From Acetobacteraceae bacterium (GTDB taxonomy: Bacteria > Pseudomonadota > Alphaproteobacteria > Acetobacterales > Acetobacteraceae), in NCBI GenBank assembly GCA_020853405.1, contig JADYYZ010000377.1, positions 1-12,132 on the forward strand: a stretch of DNA of 12,132 bases, read 5' to 3'. This document shows, in pieces, positions 1-7,685 of the stretch. The notes under the pieces were generated by a model, which worked only from the letters and a program-made list of their open reading frames with translations, made no database searches and was not told the origin of the DNA. Every line of letters begins with the position of its first letter. The stretch's first letter is position 1. The position numbers and the translations under genes were made by a program.

Positions 1-74
1 GTGCCCGGAACCGGCGGCCCGCACCCATGCCTACACCATGGGAAGTGAGGCCGGCGCAGTCAACGCGAGGCGCG

Positions 75-88
75 CGAATCGCGATTCG
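75..88. repeat. 14-bp perfect palindrome with two GANTC sites
   Basis: CGAATCGCGATTCG reads the same on both strands. It contains GAATC and GATTC, both matching GANTC, the recognition sequence of CcrM-type adenine methyltransferases found in many alphaproteobacteria. It lies in the non-coding tail beyond the minus-strand gene that ends at 143. As RNA it could form a 5-bp stem with a CGCG loop. No gene is supported in 1-142. Whether this genome encodes CcrM cannot be seen here. Confidence 0.4.
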
Positions 89-142
89 TTGGCGCGAACC
101 CGCCGCCGCAGGGGGGGGGCACGCAGGGAAATTGACTGCGGC

Positions 143-952
143 TCAACCGCCCGCGACCCGGTTCTCCGGCGGCCGCAGCCCGGGCGAGGGGTGCGGCAGC
201 GCGACCGGGGTCATGTGGCGGGTATAGAGGTCGCCCGCGGCGCGCAGCCGGGCCAGCCGCTCGCCCGCGTCGCCGGCCGGCGCCACGTGCCGGATCGAAG
301 CAGGGGCAGCGATCACGGGTTCGGCGGCGGGCGCGCCGGACACAGGTGCAGCCGGCACCCCGGCAGGTGTCGCCGCAGGCGGGACCGCGGCGGCGACCGC
401 GGTTGCCTGGGCGGGCTGGGCGGCCGGCGCGTCCGGGTCGGTTCCGGCAATCGAGCGGTTGAAGATCTCCTCCGCCGCGGCACTGACCGCGGTGATGATC
501 CCGCCGACCGGGCCGCCGAGCAGGAAGCCGCCGGCCACGCGCATCACCGTCGGCGGCACGTCGCCGGTGATCGCCCGGTAGACCATGCCCACCACCGGCA
601 GATGTTGCAGCGGGTTCAGGCCGGACAGGAACTGCGAGAAGGTGATGGTCGCGGGCTGCGGCTCGTACTGGCCCTCGGCCAGCGGCGGCAGCACCGCCTC
701 GCGGCGGCGCTCGACGGCGCCGCCGGCGGCAGGCGGGCGGCCCGAGTCCAGCCGTGCCTCGCCACGCGGGGCGGCGAGGCCGGCGGGCAGGTCCTGGGCG
801 TGGCGCAGCAGCGCGGCCTGGGCTGGGATCAGCATGGCACGCAGGGCAATGCGAGCGCCGTGCCAGACCAAGGCACGCGCCGGCCCAGGCCAGCGGCGGG
901 CCTGCGCCGCGCGCGGGCCAGCATGGCCGCCGGCGGCGGGTGGCTGAAACAT
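143..952 (-). CDS. Conserved-type hypothetical protein, Gly-rich core, Ala/Pro-rich tail
   Basis: This protein of 269 aa is not assigned to a named family. Residues 1-100 are Arg/Ala/Pro-rich. Residues 103-165 form a compact core with NPLQHLPVVGMVYRAITGD (113-131), then a Gly-rich stretch (VAGGFLLGGPVGGIITAV, 139-156) that could be a short hydrophobic or membrane-associating segment. Residues 171-225 are low-complexity Ala/Pro, ending in a basic tail. From memory, alphaproteobacterial proteins with a similar NPLQHLPVV..YRxxTGD core exist as uncharacterised proteins. I prefer the ATG at 952. An in-frame GTG at 1000 has a better purine-rich upstream (GGAAGGA) and would add 16 residues, but these would run through an inverted-repeat region. 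Genuine coding is supported by the ordered core sequence and by the divergent arrangement with the DUF1127 gene. No function can be given. Confidence 0.7.
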   Translation of the reverse strand: MFQPPAAGGHAGPRAAQARRWPGPARALVWHGARIALRAMLIPAQAALLRHAQDLPAGLAAPRGEARLDSGRPPAAGGAVERRREAVLPPLAEGQYEPQPATITFSQFLSGLNPLQHLPVVGMVYRAITGDVPPTVMRVAGGFLLGGPVGGIITAVSAAAEEIFNRSIAGTDPDAPAAQPAQATAVAAAVPPAATPAGVPAAPVSGAPAAEPVIAAPASIRHVAPAGDAGERLARLRAAGDLYTRHMTPVALPHPSPGLRPPENRVAGG

Positions 953-968
953 TGGTGACAGCCCGCGG

Positions 969-1000
969 CTGTTGCGACGCAGTGCCGCAACAGGCGGCAC
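969..1000. promoter_or_regulatory. Two overlapping perfect inverted repeats between divergent genes
   Basis: Repeat A has arms CTGTTGCG (969-976) and CGCAACAG (986-993), 8 bp perfect with a 9-nt spacer. Repeat B has arms GTGCCGC (982-988) and GCGGCAC (994-1000), 7 bp perfect with the 5-nt spacer AACAG. They share bases 986-993, so as RNA hairpins they exclude each other. As DNA they could be operators. They sit 17 bp from the preferred minus-strand start and 62 bp from the plus-strand DUF1127 start. The symmetry is seen directly; the function is inferred. Confidence 0.45.
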
Positions 1001-1061
1001 CGATCCTTCCGCGCGTCATTCCGGGCCATTCCGGCCCGGGCACAGCGAACGGAGACCGATC

Positions 1062-1319
1062 ATGCCCCGCCACATTGTCTACGAGGACCTCGACATCCCC
1101 GCAGCGACCGACAGGCCGGGATTCCTGGCCCGCGCCGGCCAGGCGCTTGGCGTTCCCTTTGCCGCTTTTGCCGAGGCGGTGCGGCTGCGCCGCACCCTGA
1201 ACGACCTCGCGCGGCTCGCACCGCGCGAGCTTGCCGATATCGGCGCCTCGCCCGAGCTGTCCGCCCGCATCCAGGCGGCGCGGCGGCTGGACAGCCGGCT
1301 CGGGGACGGCTGGCGCTGA
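1062..1319 (+). CDS. DUF1127 domain-containing small protein
   Basis: An 85-aa protein. Residues 46-64, LNDLARLAPRELADIGASP, match the DUF1127 (YjiS-like) signature in which a leucine/arginine helix precedes 'L.DIG...'. Such small Arg-rich proteins are abundant in alphaproteobacteria; work in Agrobacterium and Rhodobacter links some of them to RNA metabolism and stress or nutrient adaptation. The role of this member is not known. The ATG at 1062 has GGAGA at 1051-1055 at normal spacing, which decides the start over the upstream in-frame start at 972. The N-terminal 40 residues are acidic then hydrophobic (FLARAGQALGVPFAAFAEAV), longer than in the minimal family members of about 50 aa. It appears monocistronic and converges on the mmcB gene. 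Confidence 0.85.
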   Translation: MPRHIVYEDLDIPAATDRPGFLARAGQALGVPFAAFAEAVRLRRTLNDLARLAPRELADIGASPELSARIQAARRLDSRLGDGWR

Positions 1320-1329
1320 AATGCCGGCC

Positions 1330-1354
1330 CCGACCGAGCACAAGGACCGGTCGG
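1330..1354. terminator. Hairpin between convergent genes, possible bidirectional terminator
   Basis: The arms CCGACCG (1330-1336) and CGGTCGG (1348-1354) form a perfect 7-bp GC-rich stem with an 11-nt loop. The hairpin lies in the 51-bp gap between the stop of the DUF1127 gene (1319) and the stop of mmcB (1371), where a shared terminator is expected. No T-run follows on either strand, so intrinsic termination would be weak. Confidence 0.4.
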
Positions 1355-1370
1355 AAGCGGGTCGCGGGCG

Positions 1371-1850
1371 CTACAGACCAGCCAGGGCCGCGCGCCGTCC
1401 GGCAGCTCCCGCCGGATCGCGTGCGGCCTCCAGCCTGCGCGCGGCCAGCACCGCGAAACGCAGCGTCAGCGCCCGCCGGCGCGCTGGCGCAAGCGGCGTG
1501 CGCGGCGGATCGCGCAGCAGCACGGCATCGAACGCATCGGCCACCATCAGCCCTGCCTCGCGGGGGATCAGCGGCTGCGGGAACGCCTCGTCCACCGCGA
1601 AGCACAGCCGGTCGCAGAACGCCAGATAGTCGGACCATTTGGCGTCGGCCAGGAAGTCGCGCGCGCCCGACTTCACCTCGATCACCCAGAAATCGCCGCC
1701 CGCGCCAAGCGCCAGCAGGTCGGCACGGCGCCCGTCCGGCAGCACCACCTCGTGCAGCACCGCCATGCCCATGCGGGCGAGCAGCCGGGCGGCACCCCGC
1801 GCGATCGAGGCGGCGCCGGGCGGCGGTGTGGTGTCGGCAGGCGGCGCCAT
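1371..1850 (-). CDS. mmcB: MmcB-family DNA repair protein
   Basis: A 159-aa protein that closely follows the alphaproteobacterial MmcB family (PD-(D/E)XK nuclease-like fold). The putative active-site residues are D44 (in RRADLLAL), E58 and K60 (in VIEVKSG), followed by the family stretch ARDFLADAKWSDYLAFCDR (63-81), then FAVDEAFPQPLIPREAGLMVADAF. In Caulobacter, MmcB belongs to the SOS/DNA-damage response and has been linked to mitomycin C tolerance. The length is typical. The ATG at 1850 is the only reasonable start in frame; it has no clear ribosome-binding site. It is 41 nt downstream of the opine-dehydrogenase gene on the same strand, so it is probably cotranscribed with it, although a functional link is not obvious. 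The C-terminal 25 residues are Ala/Arg-rich and not conserved. Confidence 0.88.
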   Translation of the reverse strand: MAPPADTTPPPGAASIARGAARLLARMGMAVLHEVVLPDGRRADLLALGAGGDFWVIEVKSGARDFLADAKWSDYLAFCDRLCFAVDEAFPQPLIPREAGLMVADAFDAVLLRDPPRTPLAPARRRALTLRFAVLAARRLEAARDPAGAAGRRAALAGL

Positions 1851-1891
1851 CGCGCAACCATCGCGCGGGGCACGGCCCGGCGGCACCGGCC

Positions 1892-2884
1892 TCAGCCGGG
1901 CGGGTCGAGCAGCGGGATCAGGTCGTTCATCGCGGCAAGGTCCCGCCCCCACAGCGCCGACGCCAGCGCCACCGAGGCATCGGTCAGCGGCAGCGCCACG
2001 CGCTTGTGCCGCGCCAGCCACTGGTAGAACACCAGGCCGAACGGCACGTCCTCGAGGATGTAGCGGGTATCCATGTCGGTCGGGCCGTTGACGCCGCCGC
2101 CGCGCGCCTGGATTTCCGCCGTCATGCCGGCAAGGTCGTGAGCGGTGGTGGCGTTGCTGCGCACGAAATGCTGCCTGGCTGTCGGTATCGAGGTGCCATA
2201 GGCATGGGCCAGCGCCTGGCGCTCGTCATCGAGCGCCTCGATCAGCCGGCAGACCGCCACCGTCATGTTGCCGTACTGCGGCCAGCTCTCGCGGTGTTCG
2301 ATGCGGGTGACGTTGCACAGCGCGATCGCCAGGTGCGCGATCGGGTTGATGTTGGAGAGCGCCGCGGCGATCAGGTCGGGCGCGTCGTCGAAGTGGCCCT
2401 CGCCCCACAGCGCCTCCGCCAGCGCCAGCATCGCGGGGCCGCCGAAAACGCCGACGCGGGGGCGGATGCCCGTCATGCGCACGCCCTCGCCCGCGGTGCG
2501 CCCGGTCACCGGCGTGGTGCCGAGTGCGGCGACCGGGTTGCGCCCGCCCGTCAGTTTCGTGAGCACGGTGGGCGAAAGCGAAGCGGCCGCGATCACCAGC
2601 ACCGGCACGCCCGGGGCAAGGTGCGGCGCGATCGCCTCCATGACGAAGCGATGGCCGTTCGCCGGTACGATGATCGCGGCGGCATCGGCGCCGTCGAGCG
2701 CCTGTTTCGGGCCGGCCGCCAGGCTGACCGGGAAATCGCCCTTGAGCGCGCCCTCGCAATGCAGGGTCTTCTGCCCGCCCGCCTTGAAGCCGCGCGACCA
2801 TTGCACCACGCCATGGCCGCGCGACACCGCAAGCGCTGCCGAACCGCGCGCGATCGCGCCGTCACCCAGGATCGCAAGCCGCAT
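1892..2884 (-). CDS. Opine dehydrogenase family protein (NAD/NADP-dependent)
   Basis: A 330-aa cytoplasmic oxidoreductase. The N-terminus is a Rossmann fold: LAILGDGAIARGSA (3-16) gives the GxGxxA dinucleotide loop, and IIVPANGHRF (71-80) a later strand. The C-terminal half matches the octopine/nopaline dehydrogenase domain: NINPIAHLAIALCNVTRIEH (178-197), MTVAVCRLIEALDDERQALAHAYG (207-230) and TRYILEDVPFGL (273-284). By analogy with Arthrobacter opine dehydrogenase, H184 and D279 are the likely catalytic His/Asp pair; this is inferred, not aligned. The family couples an amino acid with an alpha-keto acid, or runs the reverse reaction; the substrate here is unknown. The ATG at 2884 follows the receptor-gene stop by 6 nt, and its GGAG ribosome-binding site overlaps the last codons of that gene, so the two genes form an operon. 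Confidence 0.85.
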   Translation of the reverse strand: MRLAILGDGAIARGSAALAVSRGHGVVQWSRGFKAGGQKTLHCEGALKGDFPVSLAAGPKQALDGADAAAIIVPANGHRFVMEAIAPHLAPGVPVLVIAAASLSPTVLTKLTGGRNPVAALGTTPVTGRTAGEGVRMTGIRPRVGVFGGPAMLALAEALWGEGHFDDAPDLIAAALSNINPIAHLAIALCNVTRIEHRESWPQYGNMTVAVCRLIEALDDERQALAHAYGTSIPTARQHFVRSNATTAHDLAGMTAEIQARGGGVNGPTDMDTRYILEDVPFGLVFYQWLARHKRVALPLTDASVALASALWGRDLAAMNDLIPLLDPPG

Positions 2885-2890
2885 GATCTG

Positions 2891-3868
2891 CTACTCCATC
2901 GAAATCTTGCCGCGCGCGGTCACCGCCGACCAGCGCACGAGATCGGCATCCAGCAGCTGGCGGAAGGCGTCCGGCGTGCTGCCGACGGCCACCGCGCCCA
3001 GCACGTCGAGCCGGGATCTCAGCTCGGGCTCGGCCAGCGCGCCGTTGAAGGCCTGGTTCAGGCTCGCGATCACCGGTGCCGGCGTGCGCGCCGGCGCCGA
3101 GATGCCGGTCCAGACGCTGGCTTCGAAATCGGCGACACCCGCCTCGATCATGGTCGGGGTGTCGGGCAGCGGCGGGAAACGGGTGCGCGTGGTCACCGCC
3201 AGGATGCGCAGCGGCCCGCCCTGGAACGACAAGGCCGAGGGCGCGGTGACGAACATGAACTGTACCGCCCCCGAGATCAGGTCGTTGAAGGCCGGCTGCG
3301 CGCCGCGATAGGGCACGTGCACCATCTCGATGCCCAGGCGCTGGGCGAACTCGGCACCCAGCAGGTGGGTGTTGGTGCCCAGCCCGGTCGAGGCGTAGTT
3401 GAACGGGTCGCGCGCCGCGCGCGCCGCGGCGATCAGCCCGGCGACGTCGTTGACCTGCAGCGCCGGGCCGACCAGCAGCACCAGGGGCGAATCGAGCACG
3501 TGGCTGATCGGCGCGAAATCCGCCATCGGCTCGTAGCTCATCCGCCTGCCCAGCGCTTTCGCGATGGTCAGCTGGCCAGCGGTGGCCAGCAGCAGGGTGG
3601 TGCCGTCGGGGGCGGCGCGCGCCACCGCCTCGGCGCCCAGCAGCCCGCCGGCGCCGGCGCGGTTGTCGACCACGATCGGCTGGCCGAGCTTCTCCCCGAC
3701 CACCTTGGCGAACAGCCGCCCGATCACGTCCTGCGCGCCGCCGGGTGCGAACGGCACCACCAGGCGCATCGGCCGGTCGGGCTTCCATTCCTGGGCGCGG
3801 GCGGGGCGTGCCAGCAGCAGCGGTGCTGCCAGCAGCGAGGTGGCGAGCAGGGTGCGACGGTATGGCAT
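2891..3868 (-). CDS. Bug-type periplasmic solute-binding protein (TctC family)
   Basis: A 325-aa protein with a signal peptide: basic MPYRR, hydrophobic core, and a cleavage site probably after ARPARA (A25). The mature protein shows the Bug/TctC landmarks in order: RLVVPFAPGGAQDVIGR (35-51), PIVVDNRAGAGGLLGAEAVARAAPDGTTLLL (64-94), DFAPIS (117-122), YASTGLGTNTHLLGAEF (158-174), VHVPYRGAQPAFNDLISGAVQ (183-203), TPTMIEAG (237-244) and GISAPARTPAPVIASLN (255-271). These proteins bind carboxylates, amino acids or related solutes, sometimes for a tripartite tricarboxylate transporter. No tctA/tctB membrane gene is in the window, so this is an orphan receptor, as is common for the family. The ATG at 3868 has GAGGA about 8 nt upstream and gives a proper signal peptide; the in-frame upstream start at 3985 would bury it. 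It is the first gene of the three-gene minus-strand operon. Confidence 0.92.
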   Translation of the reverse strand: MPYRRTLLATSLLAAPLLLARPARAQEWKPDRPMRLVVPFAPGGAQDVIGRLFAKVVGEKLGQPIVVDNRAGAGGLLGAEAVARAAPDGTTLLLATAGQLTIAKALGRRMSYEPMADFAPISHVLDSPLVLLVGPALQVNDVAGLIAAARAARDPFNYASTGLGTNTHLLGAEFAQRLGIEMVHVPYRGAQPAFNDLISGAVQFMFVTAPSALSFQGGPLRILAVTTRTRFPPLPDTPTMIEAGVADFEASVWTGISAPARTPAPVIASLNQAFNGALAEPELRSRLDVLGAVAVGSTPDAFRQLLDADLVRWSAVTARGKISME

Positions 3869-3891
3869 GGGCGCATCCTCGCGCGGTGGCC

Positions 3892-3906
3892 GGTTTCGCG
3901 CAAACC
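3892..3906. promoter_or_regulatory. Inverted repeat in the divergent receptor/acyltransferase promoter region
   Basis: GGTTT (3892-3896) and AAACC (3902-3906) are 5-bp perfect arms around CGCGC, placed between the divergent starts at 3868 (-) and 3970 (+). This is short and could be chance, but it is the only symmetric element in the 101-bp gap. An operator role is inference. Confidence 0.2.
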
Positions 3907-3937
3907 TGCTAACCGCGCCCGCCCGGAGGAACCCCGC

Positions 3938-3973
3938 TTGACCGCGCGCCGCGACCCGCCCGCCCGAGCATGA
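3938..3973 (+). CDS. Possible 11-codon leader ORF coupled to the acyltransferase gene
   Basis: A TTG at 3938 stands 7 nt after a near-perfect ribosome-binding site, GGAGGA (3925-3930). It opens a reading frame of 11 codons (LTARRDPPARA by the standard table, initiating Leu read as Met) that ends in TGA at 3971-3973. The stop overlaps the ATG of the next gene as ATGA. The acyltransferase ATG has no ribosome-binding site of its own at the right distance, and the GGAGGA is out of frame with it and about 40 nt away. Translational coupling through this leader would explain both facts. The initiation codon is weak and no product has been shown. Confidence 0.25.
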   Translation: MTARRDPPARA

Positions 3974-4992
3974 TCGGGCCCGCACCCCAGGACGGCCCCG
4001 GCCCGGCCGCCGAGGCCAGGCGGTCGCGCCGGCGCACCCGCCTGCTGCGCCCGCCCGCCGGCGAGAACTGGCGCGCGCGGCTGGCCGAGGCCGAACGCGC
4101 GGCCGAGGAGGAGTTCCGCACGGTCCGGGTGCGCGGGCCGGGCGGATGGACCCGCGCGGTGCTCAGGCTGTCGGCGCTGGTGCTGTGGGCGCTGCTGGCG
4201 ATTCCGGTGCAGCTGGTGTTCGTCATCGCCGGCCGGATCAGCGGGCGCTGGGGGGCGGCCAGGAGGTTCGGCCGCCTCTATCACTGGCTGAACTGCGTGA
4301 TCATCGGCATTTCCGTGCGCATCGTCGGCAGGCCGGAGCCGCACCCGCCGGGGCGGGCGGTGGTATTCGTCTCCAACCATTCCTCGTGGCTCGATGTGCT
4401 GGTGTTGGGCTCGGTGCTCGAGGCCGCCTTCGTCGCCAAGGCCGAGGTCGGCACCTGGCCGCTGATCCGCACCGTCGCGCGCCTCGGCCGCACCGTGTTC
4501 GTCAGCCGCCGGCGCAGCGCCACCGGCCGCGAGGCAGGCGAGATCGCGCTGCGGCTTTCGGAAGGTGCCAGCGTGATCCTGTTCCCCGAGGGTACCACCA
4601 GCGACGGTGCCCGGGTGCTTCCGTTCCGGAGCGCGCTGTTCGGCGCCATCGACCCGAACGGGCCGGCAATGTCGGTGCAGCCGGTGAGCCTGGTCTATGA
4701 CCGGCTGAACGGCCTGCCGCTGTCGCGCAAGCTGCGGTTCCACTTCGCCTGGTATGGCGACATGGATATCGGCAGCCACGCCGTGCGGATCGCCGCCGAG
4801 CCGAACGGCCGGGCCAGCGTGCTGTTCCACCCGCCGATCGACGTGCGCGCGGTTTCCAGCCGCAAGGCGCTGGCCGACCTGACATTCGCGATCATCGCCG
4901 ACGGCGCGGCCCGGCTGCGGACCGGGCGTGACGAGGCGGCGCCATCGGCCGCCAGCACCCCGGCCGACGGGCCGGACATGCGAGATGCTTGA
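3970..4992 (+). CDS. Lysophospholipid (1-acylglycerol-3-phosphate or lyso-ornithine-lipid) acyltransferase
   Basis: A 340-aa membrane-associated PlsC-superfamily enzyme that transfers a fatty acyl chain to a lysolipid. The catalytic HX4D motif is N136-H-S-S-W-L-D142, and the acceptor-binding motif is FPEGTTSDG (205-213). KAEVGTWPLI (157-166) and VQPVSL (236-241) correspond to the remaining conserved blocks. A hydrophobic segment at about 64-88 probably anchors it in the inner membrane. Residues 1-60 are an Arg/Ala-rich, poorly conserved extension. FPEGTTSDG followed by RVLPFRSALFG also resembles the OlsA type, so PlsC and OlsA cannot be separated from sequence reading alone. Genes of this type commonly precede miaB in alphaproteobacteria. 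The start is the ATG that overlaps the stop of the putative leader ORF; no other in-frame start follows the upstream ribosome-binding site. Confidence 0.9.
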   Translation: MIGPAPQDGPGPAAEARRSRRRTRLLRPPAGENWRARLAEAERAAEEEFRTVRVRGPGGWTRAVLRLSALVLWALLAIPVQLVFVIAGRISGRWGAARRFGRLYHWLNCVIIGISVRIVGRPEPHPPGRAVVFVSNHSSWLDVLVLGSVLEAAFVAKAEVGTWPLIRTVARLGRTVFVSRRRSATGREAGEIALRLSEGASVILFPEGTTSDGARVLPFRSALFGAIDPNGPAMSVQPVSLVYDRLNGLPLSRKLRFHFAWYGDMDIGSHAVRIAAEPNGRASVLFHPPIDVRAVSSRKALADLTFAIIADGAARLRTGRDEAAPSAASTPADGPDMRDA

Positions 4993-5000
4993 GACGATGC

Positions 5001-5032
5001 TTGACAGGGCGGGCCGGCGCGTGGCGTAGCTT
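5001..5032 (+). promoter_or_regulatory. Putative sigma-70-type promoter upstream of miaB
   Basis: There is a perfect TTGACA at 5001-5006. The best -10 candidate is TAGCTT at 5027-5032, but the 20-nt spacer is longer than ideal; GTAGCT at 5026 gives 19. Alphaproteobacterial -10 elements are often degenerate in this way. It starts 9 nt after the acyltransferase stop and about 210 nt before the miaB start, so it would give the miaB cluster its own promoter with a long leader. Confidence 0.45.
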
Positions 5033-5039
5033 GCGCCGG

Positions 5040-5214
5040 ATGAAGACGGCTTGCGAGTTTTGAGCGCCCATCGTCCGGGCAGCCCGCCGGCTCCGCGCCG
5101 CCGGCGCAAGGGAAGCCGCGCGCCAGCCTGCCCGACCAGAACCGATCGGCAGGGCTCGTGCCGCCGTGCGGCGGCCCTTGGCGCAGGACGAGGCCAGGGC
5201 CATCTGCCGGCCAT
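5040..5214 (+). other. Foldable 5' leader of the miaB operon (possible structured RNA)
   Basis: This 175-nt stretch has no supported gene. It contains three hairpins in series: CGCCGGC (5085-5091) with GCCGGCG (5100-5106); AGCCTGCC (5125-5132) with GGCAGGGCT (5148-5156, one bulged G); and GCCGCC (5160-5165) with GGCGGC (5170-5175), closed by a GTGC tetraloop. A possible enclosing stem pairs TCGTCC (5071-5076) with GGACGA (5186-5191), and GCCC (5066-5069) with GGGC (5197-5200). It begins with a 7-codon ORF, ATG at 5040 to TGA at 5061-5063 (MKTACEF), that would be nearly leaderless from the promoter above. I do not recognise a known riboswitch or ncRNA class. Confidence 0.35.
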
Positions 5215-6605
<1,391 letters not shown>

Positions 6606-6609
<4 letters not shown>

Positions 6610-7685
6610 GGAGCCTTCCCGCTGCCCAGGGTCCCACCACCCCGGCCGAGCACGCGACGCTCTATCTCGAACTTCGCGACAATGCCCTGCTGCCATCGCT
6701 GTTCGGCCAGCACGACCAGCATCTGGCGCGGATCGAGGCGCGGCTCGGCGTGCGATTGTCGGTGCGCGGCAACCGCATGGTGATCGCCGGGCCGGAAGGC
6801 CAGGCGCGGGCGGCGCAGGCAGCGATCCTGGCACTCTATCACCGGCTGGAGCGCAAGGAGCAGGTCGGCCCGGGCGAGGTCGACGGTGCCGTGCGCATGG
6901 CCGGCGAGGGCCGCATCCGCACCGACCCCGACAACCCCCGCCTGCCGCTGGCCGACCTGCCGGCGATCCGCACGCGGCGCGGCGCGGTGGTGGCGCGCGG
7001 CAGCACCCAGGCCAGCTACATCGAGGCGATGGCGAGCCAGGAGCTGGTGTTCGCGCTGGGGCCGGCCGGCACCGGCAAGACCTATCTCGCGGTCGCCCAG
7101 GCGGTCGCGATGCTCCAGGCAGGCAGGGTCGAGCGCATCGTGCTCTCCCGCCCCGCCGTCGAGGCCGGCGAGCGGCTGGGATTCCTGCCCGGCGACCTGC
7201 GCGAGAAGGTCGATCCCTATCTGCGCCCGCTGTACGATGCGCTCTATGACATGTTGCCGCCCGACCAGGTGGTGAAGCGCCTGACCTCGGGCGAGATCGA
7301 GGTGGCGCCGCTCGCCTTCATGCGCGGCCGAACTTTGGCGCACGCCTTCGTGATCATGGACGAGGCGCAGAACACCACGCCGGTGCAGATGAAGATGTTC
7401 CTGACCCGCCTCGGCGAGGGCGCGCGCATGGTGGTGAACGGCGATCTGACCCAGGTCGACCTGCCGGCCGGCCAGAAATCGGGCCTTTCCGACGCCCTGG
7501 AAACGCTGGAGGGCGTGGCCGGGGTCGCCGTCGTGCGTTTCTCGAATGGCGACGTGGTGCGCCACCCGCTGGTCGGGCGCATCGTCGATGCGTATGACGC
7601 CCGCGCGCTGGCCAGGAAGGAGGCCGGCGAGGCAAACCCGCCGCGCGCCCGGCGCGCGGCCCAGGACAGCGATGGAACCGGATAG
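6606..7685 (+). CDS. phoH: PhoH family ATPase (PhoH-like protein)
   Basis: A 359-aa cytoplasmic P-loop ATPase. Residues 15-85 form the N-terminal KH-like RNA-binding region (LGVRLSVRGNRMVIAG, 47-62). The ATPase core has Walker A GPAGTGKT (152-159), SRPAVEAGERLGFLPGDLREKVDPYLRPLYDAL (181-213), IEVAPLAFMRGRTL (231-244), Walker B VIMDEAQN (249-256) and NGDLTQVDLP (278-287). This is the YbeZ type that is nearly always next to ybeY and is thought to act with it in rRNA processing and ribosome quality control. The ATG overlaps the miaB stop by 4 nt, with a GGAG further upstream at 6591-6594. The last 20 residues are charged and disordered, and the coding end overlaps ybeY by 14 nt. Confidence 0.96.

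Noticed and set aside
1..60. Partial gene or tRNA at the left edge
   Set aside because: No TPsiC-arm consensus or cloverleaf is visible. The short frames are either closed quickly or only a few codons long before the window edge.
38..958. 306-codon plus-strand frame opposite the hypothetical protein
   Set aside because: The translation is Arg/Gly/His-rich and featureless, whereas the minus-strand frame has an ordered hydrophobic core.
1421..3973. 850-codon plus-strand open frame
   Set aside because: It is antisense to mmcB, the opine dehydrogenase and the Bug receptor, all of which have clear family motifs. Its translation is Arg/His/Gly-rich without domains, a typical shadow in GC-rich DNA.
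5040..5214. 6S RNA or another named ncRNA
   Set aside because: Length, position after a promoter and a partly rod-like fold suggested it, but I could not match conserved 6S sequence elements. A covariance search would decide.
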